A DNA stretch of 64,000 nucleotides, from NCBI GenBank assembly GCA_964453435.1, contig CAYVQZ010000025.1:1-64000 (forward strand). Reading direction: 5' to 3'. How positions within the stretch are numbered: position 1 is the first letter of the stretch; each line of letters opens with the position of its first letter. Both the position numbers and the translations under genes were made by a program. Below are positions 44,148 through 51,791 of this stretch, piece by piece. This stretch comes from CAYVQZ01 sp964453435. Lineage in GTDB: Bacteria > Abyssobacteria > SURF-5. The notes under the pieces are model-generated. The model did no database searches. It was not told the DNA's origin and was given only the letters and a program-made list of their open reading frames with translations.

Positions 44148-45524
44148 CTATGAAATAGGTTTGCCAATCATGTCGTTCGGGATGTCAACGTTGAAATGCC
44201 GCAATATCGAAGGGGCGATATCATAAATCGAATAGCCGTTCGGGCCGTCCGGTTTCTCACCGGGCCGGCGCCAAATAAATATTCCCTCTTCCGCGTGGTT
44301 CGCGTCGTCGGGGCCGGTGTCGTTCTCATACAGGTGCACCGAGCCAACGCCTACCGAGCCGGCGGACCTCCAGTCAAGATTGCCGAGATAAACGATCAAG
44401 TCGGGCGGTATGTTCCTGACCGCCCGATACACCTCCTCCGGCTTGAACACCACGGTATCTATGCATTTTCCGTTCTCGTCCTCGATGGCTTCAAGACGGG
44501 CCTTCAGTTCGTCACGCTCTTCTTCGTAGCGCTCTTTTGGAATAGTTCCGTTGGGTTCTCTTCCCCGGACATTCATGAAAATGCGGCTGTAGTATCCGCC
44601 TTCGCCCCATGCTCTGGTCTTGTCCCAGTCCACCATGTTCGTCTTGAACCGCGTCTGTTGCTTCGGCTGTTCCTTCAGGGTCAGATAACCCTCTCGTTGA
44701 AGCCATTCGTTGATACATATGGCGCCCTTCATGGTCTTTGCGCCGTGGTCCGAAACAACCATGACCGATGTTTCGTTTGAGAGTACGTCGAGCGTCCTTC
44801 CGATTTCTGTATCAACCATTACATAATAGTCGTGAATGACGTTTTCATATTTGTTGCCGGCTTCATACAGCCGGTGGGACCGGTCGAAATAACGCCAGAA
44901 ACCATGGTGAATGCGGTCGATTCCCATTTCCACCAGAATCGCAAAATCATACGAATCTTCCGTATAAAAATGCCTGAACGCCTTGAAACGGCGCTCGGTC
45001 ATTGTGTAAATAGCCTTCAGCAAATCGTCTTTCTTGTCCGTGCGAAAATCCTCCACGTCTATCATGTAGTCGCCGCCGGCGACCTCGTCGAGTTTTGTCT
45101 TGACGCTGTCGGGATAGGTGAACGCAACATCCTTGCCGGGGGTGAGAAAACTCGCCACCAGCATGCCGTTCAGAGGCTTCGGCGGGTAGGTCTGGGGAAC
45201 ACCGAACACCAGCGAGCTCATGCGGTTCCGGGAAAGCAGGTTCCAGACCGTCTTTGCCTTCACATATTTTGCATTGGCAAAATAGAGGTCCTCATAGCCG
45301 TAACTTTTCCGATTTCGGAATCCGTAAAATCCGAGCATGCCTGGGTCCTGCGATGTCATCATCGATGTCCAGGCGGGAACCGTAATAGGTGGAACGGTCG
45401 ATTTCAAGGGGCCATGCAACCCGTTTGTCACCAGATTTTTCATATTCGGCAAATCGTCGAGCCACCGATTGAAAACAAGGTCTGGTTCCGCACAGTCAAG
45501 CCCGAATATCACAAGTTTACCCAC
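44148..45524 (-). CDS. Alkaline-phosphatase-superfamily phosphodiesterase, cytosolic (paralogue 4)
   Basis: 458 residues from GTG 45524, chosen because AGGAG lies eight bases upstream and the fold begins at once with VGKLVIFGLDCAEPD. The candidate nucleophile is Thr48 in ITVPAWTSMMTS, where the other three have Ser. GIDRIHHGFWRYFDRSH and VVSDHGAKTMKGAICIN supply metal ligands. HAEEGIFIWRRPG closes the site. No signal peptide. It is the first gene after the candidate cluster promoter. Confidence 0.87.
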   Translation of the reverse strand: MGKLVIFGLDCAEPDLVFNRWLDDLPNMKNLVTNGLHGPLKSTVPPITVPAWTSMMTSQDPGMLGFYGFRNRKSYGYEDLYFANAKYVKAKTVWNLLSRNRMSSLVFGVPQTYPPKPLNGMLVASFLTPGKDVAFTYPDSVKTKLDEVAGGDYMIDVEDFRTDKKDDLLKAIYTMTERRFKAFRHFYTEDSYDFAILVEMGIDRIHHGFWRYFDRSHRLYEAGNKYENVIHDYYVMVDTEIGRTLDVLSNETSVMVVSDHGAKTMKGAICINEWLQREGYLTLKEQPKQQTRFKTNMVDWDKTRAWGEGGYYSRIFMNVRGREPNGTIPKERYEEERDELKARLEAIEDENGKCIDTVVFKPEEVYRAVRNIPPDLIVYLGNLDWRSAGSVGVGSVHLYENDTGPDDANHAEEGIFIWRRPGEKPDGPNGYSIYDIAPSILRHFNVDIPNDMIGKPIS

Positions 45525-45645
45525 TGAGCCAACTCCTGTCTCATCGCTTGTTCCGCGTCGTTTCGCATGTCCCAACCTCACTCCTCGGGGCGCTCGGGCG
45601 CACCTTCGCATTCCCAAGGATTCCCCTAACCCTAAGGAGCACATT

Positions 45646-45675
45646 ATTTTAGTGCTTTTGAAGGATATGTGTCAA
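45646..45675 (-). promoter_or_regulatory. Candidate sigma70 promoter of the phosphodiesterase operon
   Basis: On the minus strand TTGACA (45675-45670), 18 bases and TAAAAT (45651-45646). It lies about 120 bases upstream of GTG 45524, in the only sizeable gap of the cluster. Confidence 0.6.
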
Positions 45676-45814
45676 GCTTGCTTTCATGTCCTCCCGCCCA
45701 AAACATCGGAGGCGGATGCGTCATGCAAATTGCGGCATGTCCTTCGGCAGGTTACGATATGCGGTAACCGGAGGGTGGCAGCGAGACGCCGGCCCGAAGG
45801 AAGAGGCGCTTTCA

Positions 45815-47011
45815 TCATCCGAAAAAGAGCGAGCGCCTTTTCTTTAATACCGAGTCGACCATCTCCTGTATTGTCGTCCGAAGCTGCCTGTTGAGTCTGT
45901 TTATTATAACATTGTCTTTTAGAGCCGATTCGTCGTACTCTTCGTAACTGATCACGTCACCGAATTGGATATACCATTTCGTGGGAAGAGGAACAAGGCC
46001 CAGCGCCCCGAGCCAAGGGAAGGTAAGCGTTATGGGAAGGAGGGGCAGCCCGAATATCTTGCCAAGCCAGTTTGCGTATCCGAGCACAATGTATATTTCC
46101 TCCGCTCCGACGACGGCACACGGCACAACCGGCGTTCGGGTCCGAATAGCGAGACGTATCACTCCGCCCCGCCCAAAACGCGCCAGATGATAGCGATTTT
46201 TGAATCCCTTGGCCATCCCCTTGATTCCTTCGGGGAAAACGCCAACGAGGTCCTCCTGGCGAAGCAGCCGCTCGGCATTCTCCTGTGAGGCCCTCACTTG
46301 TCCCACGGCATTCATGAATTCCGTGGCGAACGGCAATTGGCCGAACCAGTCCTCGATCAGGAAGCGGGCGTATCGCTGCGCCGGATGAAATTTATATATC
46401 GCAGTCGCGATCATTGCGCCATCAAACGGGATAACGCCGGAATGGTTGGAGACAATCAGGGTGCGTCCTTCATTTGGAATATTCTCGAGGCCCGAGGTCT
46501 CCACCCTCCAGTACTTCTCATACAGAAACAACATGAAAGATTCCAGCTTCGTCTCGATGTCCGGAACCTTTCCGAATTCGTCCATCTGTTCGAGTGTTTC
46601 AATGAGCTGTTCGTAATCGTTCCCCGTTATACCAGGAATGAACGAAAGAGCCTTCTGCAGCAATTCGAGCAGACCGGCTGCCTCCCGATGTCTCTCCGAG
46701 CGCTCCGAGGTCGCGGGCCTCAACTGTTTGATTGGAACCTGAGTGTCTTCCGCGTCCCGAACTTCCGCTTCCTCCTCGGCCGACTTCACAGGTTGTTCCG
46801 CAATCGTTTTTTTCTTGCGTCGGCTCTTGGTGGGCGCACTTTTCTTCCGGCGGCCCTTGCCCGAGCCGGAGGGTGTTGCTTCCTGTTTCTCCAGCGAGAT
46901 GACCGGCGCCTCGCCCACGCTGCGCTTCAGAGGAGTCACCGGTACCTTCTTCCCGGTTCTCCTCGCAGCCCTCGACTTCGGTTTTTTTCTCTTTTCGTTT
47001 CCGGTTGGCAT
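45815..47011 (-). CDS. PlsC-like acyltransferase with long basic N-terminal extension
   Basis: 398 residues. Residues 1-75 are Lys/Arg-rich and probably disordered. An acidic and helical stretch to about 160 follows. The acyltransferase domain has VSNHSGVIPFDGAM (His190 and Asp197, the HSGxxPxD variant) and VGVFPEGIKG. This variant motif occurs in glycerolipid acyltransferases. Two later hydrophobic stretches (about 310-345) may touch the membrane. It starts 38 bases after the epimerase and probably shares its transcript. Confidence 0.85.
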   Translation of the reverse strand: MPTGNEKRKKPKSRAARRTGKKVPVTPLKRSVGEAPVISLEKQEATPSGSGKGRRKKSAPTKSRRKKKTIAEQPVKSAEEEAEVRDAEDTQVPIKQLRPATSERSERHREAAGLLELLQKALSFIPGITGNDYEQLIETLEQMDEFGKVPDIETKLESFMLFLYEKYWRVETSGLENIPNEGRTLIVSNHSGVIPFDGAMIATAIYKFHPAQRYARFLIEDWFGQLPFATEFMNAVGQVRASQENAERLLRQEDLVGVFPEGIKGMAKGFKNRYHLARFGRGGVIRLAIRTRTPVVPCAVVGAEEIYIVLGYANWLGKIFGLPLLPITLTFPWLGALGLVPLPTKWYIQFGDVISYEEYDESALKDNVIINRLNRQLRTTIQEMVDSVLKKRRSLFFG

Positions 47012-47049
47012 AGGGATGATGCCTCCGTTGCCGCCTCTTTAATCGCCCG

Positions 47050-48135
47050 TCATTCGCGAGCGGCCGCGTCCAAGAGCGCTTCCGTTTCTTCGGATGCTTC
47101 CTCGGTTTCCAGCGAACGGCCGACCCTGCCGAGGCGTTTCTTCTCCAAAAATTCCTCCAACGCCTCCCACGCTGTCTTCTTGGCTTCGAACCCCATCACT
47201 TCTTTTGCCCGGGAGCCGTCGGCCAGGCAGTGATATCTGAGGAAATCGAGATGTTCCGGCGGGAAGGGCCCCAGTTTTGCAATCCACAACCCCCTCAGCA
47301 TGTTTTCCGCCACGAGGCCCGGCAGGGGAAGCCGCGGCTTGTTGGCAAGCTTGAATATCATGCTGAGCGGTATCACTCGCCTTCCCACTATGTTGAACAC
47401 GCCCGCGAAATCCTCATTCACGGCCAGCTGGAACGCGTCAATCGCGTCGTCCTCCGAAATGAACTGAATGAGAGGATTGTATCCGAGCACGGTGGGACAG
47501 ACCGGCATCGAGAGATAGCGTGTCCAGCAGTTGTCCACCGTCGGCCCCATAATCGTGCAGTGTCGCAATACGGTCACCAGCGTGTCGGAATTGTCTCTCC
47601 AGAAACGCAACAACTGGCGTTCCACCTCGACCTTATCCAACTGGTATTCGTAATCGAGCCGGGGCCGCGGTGAGTGGTTCTCGGTCATGTAATGAGGATT
47701 GTCGAACCGGGCGCCGTACACCAGCGTTCGGCTCCCGACCACCAGCTTCCGCACAGGATATTCCGTGCATGCGGAAAGAAGATGCATCGTTCCGATGGAA
47801 TTCACCTCATGCGCGTACGTGGTATCCTCGATCGGGCGTTGATAGAAACCCGTGTGCACGATGATGTCCGGCTTTTCTTCGCTGAATATTTCGACCAACA
47901 TCTCATCTGCGCGGGGTGACGTTAAATCGATCTTGTAGAACCTCGTTTTCAACAGTTTAAACGGGGGCCTCTTGATATCGACGGCAACCAGCCTTTCGAA
48001 TTGCGAATCCGCCTTCAGGCGCTTCAGCAGGCTGCTTCCGATAAAACCCGACGTCCCGGTCAATAGAACGCGCTTACCTTCGGCATTCTTTGGCCCATTG
48101 TCCGTCTGTGAAGCTTTTTTCGCTTTCTTCGCCAT
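47050..48135 (-). CDS. NAD-dependent epimerase/dehydratase (extended SDR)
   Basis: About 361 residues from ATG 48135; TTG 48171 is possible. A Lys-rich start precedes VLLTGTSGFIGSSLLKRL. Strand 2 ends VAVDIKRP, which suggests NAD. YGARFDNPHYMTEN and YEYQLDKVEVERQL are near the catalytic region, where the usual YxxxK is seen as YQLDK. It resembles sugar-nucleotide or hydroxysteroid epimerase-type enzymes. The tail after 320 is acidic and helical. Confidence 0.82.
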   Translation of the reverse strand: MAKKAKKASQTDNGPKNAEGKRVLLTGTSGFIGSSLLKRLKADSQFERLVAVDIKRPPFKLLKTRFYKIDLTSPRADEMLVEIFSEEKPDIIVHTGFYQRPIEDTTYAHEVNSIGTMHLLSACTEYPVRKLVVGSRTLVYGARFDNPHYMTENHSPRPRLDYEYQLDKVEVERQLLRFWRDNSDTLVTVLRHCTIMGPTVDNCWTRYLSMPVCPTVLGYNPLIQFISEDDAIDAFQLAVNEDFAGVFNIVGRRVIPLSMIFKLANKPRLPLPGLVAENMLRGLWIAKLGPFPPEHLDFLRYHCLADGSRAKEVMGFEAKKTAWEALEEFLEKKRLGRVGRSLETEEASEETEALLDAAARE

Positions 48136-48472
48136 TTTTCTGACCCGCTCGTGTCTCCCGTGACCCGGCAATTACTTTGCCATTTTTGAGCGTTTATGTC
48201 AAGGTTCGAACATATTCTTCTGCGACGCGTGGCGCAATCGGGGAATTATCCGTTGAAGAGATTCCCAAAACCGCATTGCCAGTCGGACCGACGAAGAACT
48301 GATAACCGGCCGGCAGTGAACCAGCCCGGCGCACCCGCTGCTCACGTGGGCCGCCCCCAATATTTCTTGCGAAAAAGAAAAAAGAGCGCCTGTGCGGAGT
48401 TGTTGCCTCGATTGGGGGTTTGTAACCGGGTTTGGAATTCGGTCGGGAAGGAGAATGCGCGCAGCCGGACGA
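48136..48472. other. Intergenic region upstream of the epimerase
   Basis: No gene in 337 bases. A TTGACA on the minus strand (48202-48197) has no good -10 at 16-18 bases, so a promoter is not claimed. Confidence 0.4.
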
Positions 48473-49555
48473 TTATGCCACAGGCTTCTGAGAAAGCTTT
48501 TCCAGTTCGGCCTCGATTTCGGCGCGTTTCTGGCGAGCTTCCTCCATTTGCTTCTCGCAAACGCCGATGTTTTCTCTAAGGCCCTCGACTTCAGGCCGCA
48601 ATGTTTCCAGTTCTGTTTCGAGTCTCGAACATTCGCGCTCTGCCGCGTCGCGTGCAGGCAGAGTCTCCTGATATTGTTCCAAAAGATTTGCGTGCCGTTC
48701 CTTCAGGGCGGCCAGTTCGCTCTCTGCTTTGTCTATCTGTTCCTTTATTTCCTTGCAAGCGCGAACGCGCTCTTCCAGTGAGGATTCTGCATCGGCCAGA
48801 CGGGCGCTGGCGGAATCCAGTTCCTGCTCCCGCTCCGCGAGTTCTTCCCGAAGAGGTTTCAGGGTTTCTTCTGCTTCTGTTTCCAGCTTCGCCGCTTCCT
48901 CAAAGCTTTCTTTTAAAAGCTCTTCCTTCCTCACGGCTTCTTCCGCCTCAAGTTTGGCTATAAGTTGGGCTGCTTGCAGAGCCAGTTCTTTCGCATTGTC
49001 GCCATTCCCCGTCGAGAGCGCCTGTTGGGCCTCTCGCAGCAGTCTCTCAGCCTCTGTGCGTCCAACCATCTTATCCTCTCCCCGGCTTTGCCCCTCTTGT
49101 TTAACCCTGCTCTCTTCCAGTGATAGGAGCGTGTCTTCCGATTCCCCCATCAACATCTCCAGCTCACCCTCGGCGCCATACGTATTCTCTTTCCAGCGCT
49201 CCTCCCAGTCCGCAAGCTTTTCGGCAACCGCCTCACCATCGACCAGCGAATCTCGCAAGATATCAATTAACTCCCTCACGAGAGACCACGAGCTGTCCTG
49301 CAACTCTGCGGCCCCGCTTGAATCGGATAGCAGAAATTGTCTGACATCCGCGCAGACCGAATCGAAATGGTTTACCGCCTGCGTGCGCGCGATTTCAAGG
49401 GCGGAATCGACAATCTCGACAAAATGCTTTACCGCCTTTTTGCGCTGGAGTTTCTTCTTTCTCCATGAATTCTCCACCACCCGAAGGTCTTCCTTCAAAT
49501 TGTTGAGATAATCCGTCTGCTGTTGAACCTCATCTCTCTCATCAATACCGAACAC
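48473..49555 (-). CDS. Coiled-coil protein of unknown function
   Basis: 360 residues, no signal peptide. From about residue 150 to 350 nearly continuous heptad pattern rich in Glu, Leu, Ala, Lys and Arg is visible, for example LETEAEETLKPLREELAERE. The first 120 residues are helical with fewer charges. GTG start with GGAGGT and AAGGGG just upstream. No enzyme motif. It could be a structural or scaffold protein. Confidence 0.7.
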   Translation of the reverse strand: MFGIDERDEVQQQTDYLNNLKEDLRVVENSWRKKKLQRKKAVKHFVEIVDSALEIARTQAVNHFDSVCADVRQFLLSDSSGAAELQDSSWSLVRELIDILRDSLVDGEAVAEKLADWEERWKENTYGAEGELEMLMGESEDTLLSLEESRVKQEGQSRGEDKMVGRTEAERLLREAQQALSTGNGDNAKELALQAAQLIAKLEAEEAVRKEELLKESFEEAAKLETEAEETLKPLREELAEREQELDSASARLADAESSLEERVRACKEIKEQIDKAESELAALKERHANLLEQYQETLPARDAAERECSRLETELETLRPEVEGLRENIGVCEKQMEEARQKRAEIEAELEKLSQKPVA

Positions 49556-49916
49556 GTCCCCTTACCTCCGCTCTGCGGAAAAACATAAGATGCAAGAAAT
49601 CTCAACGCCAAAGGCGTGCAAGAGCAATATTCATACCAAGAATTTCTCTCGAAACAGCGCCGACATTTCTTATCCTCCCCAAGCCTCCCGCCATGGTCAC
49701 GCTAGCACCGGATTCTGGGGTAAGCCCTTAGTAGCAAGTAACTGTAAATCTTGGACTTGCAAAGGTCGGAAGGATACAAATTTGAAATAATCGGAGCAAT
49801 TCGGGCCGGAAAAAAGTTCCCCAATATCCAAGACACCTCCTTTGTTTCCCGAGTACAAAAGTGGCCGGTCCACGCAGTGAAATGCACGGAATTCCAAAAA
49901 AATTCCGAAAAAATAC

Positions 49917-49945
49917 TTGACTTCTTCGATCGCATATCGTATAAA
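49917..49945 (+). promoter_or_regulatory. Candidate promoter of a small RNA
   Basis: TTGACT (49917-49922), 17 bases and TATAAA (49940-49945). No open frame with a ribosome site follows before the strong stem at 50050. Confidence 0.5.
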
Positions 49946-49951
49946 GGTAGC

Positions 49952-50100
49952 TGTTCGGCTCTTCTCACAAAAGCGAGCCTGTGTTGAAATCGACTCTCCG
50001 GTTTAGGAGAGCAAAGATAAAGGTTTCCCACCACCCATCTTTTTTTTCGAGAAGGGCGGGGACATCTCCCTGCCCCGCCCTTCTTCTCGATTTGTTGTTT
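49952..50100 (+). ncRNA. Candidate small RNA
   Basis: Predicted 130-150 nt transcript from the promoter just upstream to a GC-rich stem. It includes a perfect small hairpin CTCTCC-GGTTTA-GGAGAG (49994-50011), a C-rich single-stranded stretch (TTTCCCACCACCCATC) and the end stem. No known RNA family was recognised. Confidence 0.35.
50050..50084 (+). terminator. GC-rich stem, possible terminator
   Basis: AGAAGGGCGGGG...CCCCGCCCTTCT, a perfect 12-pair stem with an 11-base loop. It is followed by TCTCGATTTGTTGTTT, which is T-rich but interrupted. Confidence 0.5.
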
Positions 50101-50287
50101 CCTTCCCATCTTATTGGCGACAAGCACCGGCTTGTATTTGTCCCACGATTCGATGCCGCCCGTTGGATGCGGTCCGCCAATTCGGCAATCCCCGATTGGG
50201 CACAGTGACTGTCTCACGGTTAGAACAACATAACAGACGCTGAAAACACGACTTCCACAAACGCCCCGCGAGCGACGCTCTTGGCCC

Positions 50288-50332
50288 GGGTTATTGGGGG
50301 ACACCACGCGGCATGGTGTCCCCCAATAAGCC
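50288..50332. repeat. 45-base hairpin repeat, copy 3
   Basis: GGGTTATTGGGGGACACCA...TGGTGTCCCCCAATAAGCC. It is inverted relative to copy 1, because the flank matching GGTGATGCGG and GAATCTGTC lies on its right side (to about 50355). Confidence 0.8.
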
Positions 50333-50467
50333 GCATCACCAAACCGCGGGACAGATTCGCCTCTCCTCTCGGGGTTTTTTGCTTTTTCGGTAACAACCAA
50401 AATCGACGGCTCTCTTACCACTCCCGGCCGTGTGTCTGGCCTTTCTTTCTGTAAACGGGTTGCGCGA

Positions 50468-50496
50468 TTGACACCCCTGAAGCAATACTCTATAAT
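50468..50496 (+). promoter_or_regulatory. Perfect consensus sigma70 promoter for marC
   Basis: TTGACA (50468-50473), 17 bases and TATAAT (50491-50496). The marC ATG is at 50558. Confidence 0.8.
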
Positions 50497-50557
50497 TCGC
50501 CTGAATTCGATTGAACCGTCTTTTTCCTTAGCACGCTTGAAACATCGCGGTGATGCA

Positions 50558-51175
50558 ATGAACCCCCTGTGGCAGGAGTATTCCGAATACTTTGCGCCTT
50601 ACCTTTACACCTTCATTCCGATTTTTGTTGCGATTGATATCGTGGGCATTATTCCGCTGTATACCGGGTTGACCAGTGAGGTTCAGCCGCAGGACAGAAG
50701 AAAGATAGCGGTTCAATCGATCGTTACCGCCTTCGTGATCTCGATCGCGTTCCTCTTCGTTGGGAAGACGGTGTTCAAGTTGCTCGGGATCACTGTTGCG
50801 GATTTCCAGATAGCCGGAGGCGCCCTGCTGTTTGTGATTGCCATCGTAGACCTGCTCGGAGAGGGAAAACCCCAGCGGGAAGGCTCTTCCCAAATCGGAA
50901 TCGTGCCTATAGGAACCCCGCTCATAATCGGGCCGGCAGTTCTCACCGTGGTTGTCCTGATGGTGGACCTCTATGGAATACTTCCCACGATGGTTGGCAT
51001 TCTCGTGAATCTTGCCATCGTTGCGGTCGCGCTGCTCAACGCGCAGAGGATACTTGGTTTCATCGGTGAAGGCGGCGCAAAAGGAATGGGAAAGGTTGTC
51101 GCCCTCCTGCTGGCGGCAATAGGCGTGATGATGATGCGACGCGGGCTCATCTCGATAATCGCGCAGATGAGTTGA
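50558..51175 (+). CDS. marC: MarC/UPF0056 family integral membrane protein
   Basis: 205 residues with six hydrophobic helices. FIPIFVAIDIVGIIPLYTGL near the start and IGTPLIIGPAVLTVVVLM are the conserved family motifs; MMRRGLISII closes the protein. The physiological function of MarC proteins is not settled; earlier links to multiple antibiotic resistance were not upheld. ATG 50558 fits the family start; the frame from 50432 crosses the promoter. Confidence 0.92.
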   Translation: MNPLWQEYSEYFAPYLYTFIPIFVAIDIVGIIPLYTGLTSEVQPQDRRKIAVQSIVTAFVISIAFLFVGKTVFKLLGITVADFQIAGGALLFVIAIVDLLGEGKPQREGSSQIGIVPIGTPLIIGPAVLTVVVLMVDLYGILPTMVGILVNLAIVAVALLNAQRILGFIGEGGAKGMGKVVALLLAAIGVMMMRRGLISIIAQMS

Positions 51176-51256
51176 GCCGGAAATTGATGGTCCCGCCCAA
51201 CACGCGGTGAGAGTGCTTCCGTTCAGAACAACGTGCGGAGAATTCGAACTTGCAAT

Positions 51257-51286
51257 TTGACAGAAACGCCGCACTCCTCATATTTT
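51257..51286 (+). promoter_or_regulatory. Candidate promoter before the EamA remnant
   Basis: TTGACA (51257-51262), 18 bases, TATTTT (51281-51286). Confidence 0.35.
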
Positions 51287-51392
51287 TCGCCAAATCGGGA
51301 TATCCCGAAGAATCCGACCCATGGGGCTTTCTGTCGCCGCGCTATTGTAATTAGAAGGCTCTGCTTTTCGAAACCGGCAAGGAGAATGTCGA

Positions 51393-51683
51393 ATGACATT
51401 CCAAGCCTTTCCGTTCGCATTGCTTACGGCGTTATTCTGGGGAAGCGCGTCCATACTCGACAAGCTTGCGCTTGTCAGGCTGCACCCGCTCATGGGAGTG
51501 GCGGTGCGCAGCATCGCTATATCATTGGTTGCGTGGATGGACGTCGGCGTTTCACTGAAAGAGCATTTGCGGGAGGGAGTGGATGCCCGGTTATGGTCCT
51601 TTTTTCCATCAATCCCCGTGATTCCTGTGCAAAATCGTGGCAGACCATTTCTTCCCTCGCGTGACCTCCTTCTTGAAAATTGA
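51393..51683 (+). pseudogene. EamA/DMT-type permease remnant
   Basis: The first 50 residues, PFALLTALFWGSASILDKLA and HPLMGVAVRSIAISLVAW, match the first two helices of EamA-type transporters. The remaining 45 residues are polar and proline-rich, unlike the family, and the frame stops at 96 residues; single EamA domains need about 140. It appears truncated or frameshifted just before the GH1 gene. Confidence 0.5.
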
Positions 51684-51791
51684 ACAGGCCACCGGATATG
51701 ATGCTGCCATTCCACGCGGTTGGCTCAACCACAACTTATATGCTGAACCGATAAAGTAGACCGAATCGAACGAGAATGGAGGAGAGCGCCG

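Larger units (their letters stand above)
49556..50557. other. 1 kb intergenic region with candidate RNA gene and hairpin repeat
   Basis: No credible protein gene; the long minus-strand frame 49702-50421 runs through repeats. It contains a promoter-like site (49917-49945), a GC-rich stem (50050-50084), the third 45-base hairpin (50288-50332) and the marC promoter. Confidence 0.6.

Noticed and set aside
48197..48202. TTGACA as a promoter for the epimerase gene
   Set aside because: No acceptable -10 box lies 16-18 bases downstream.
49702..50421. 239-residue minus-strand frame
   Set aside because: It runs through the hairpin repeat, the GC stem and other repeat modules; its composition is unlike that of the neighbouring genes and it has no ribosome site.
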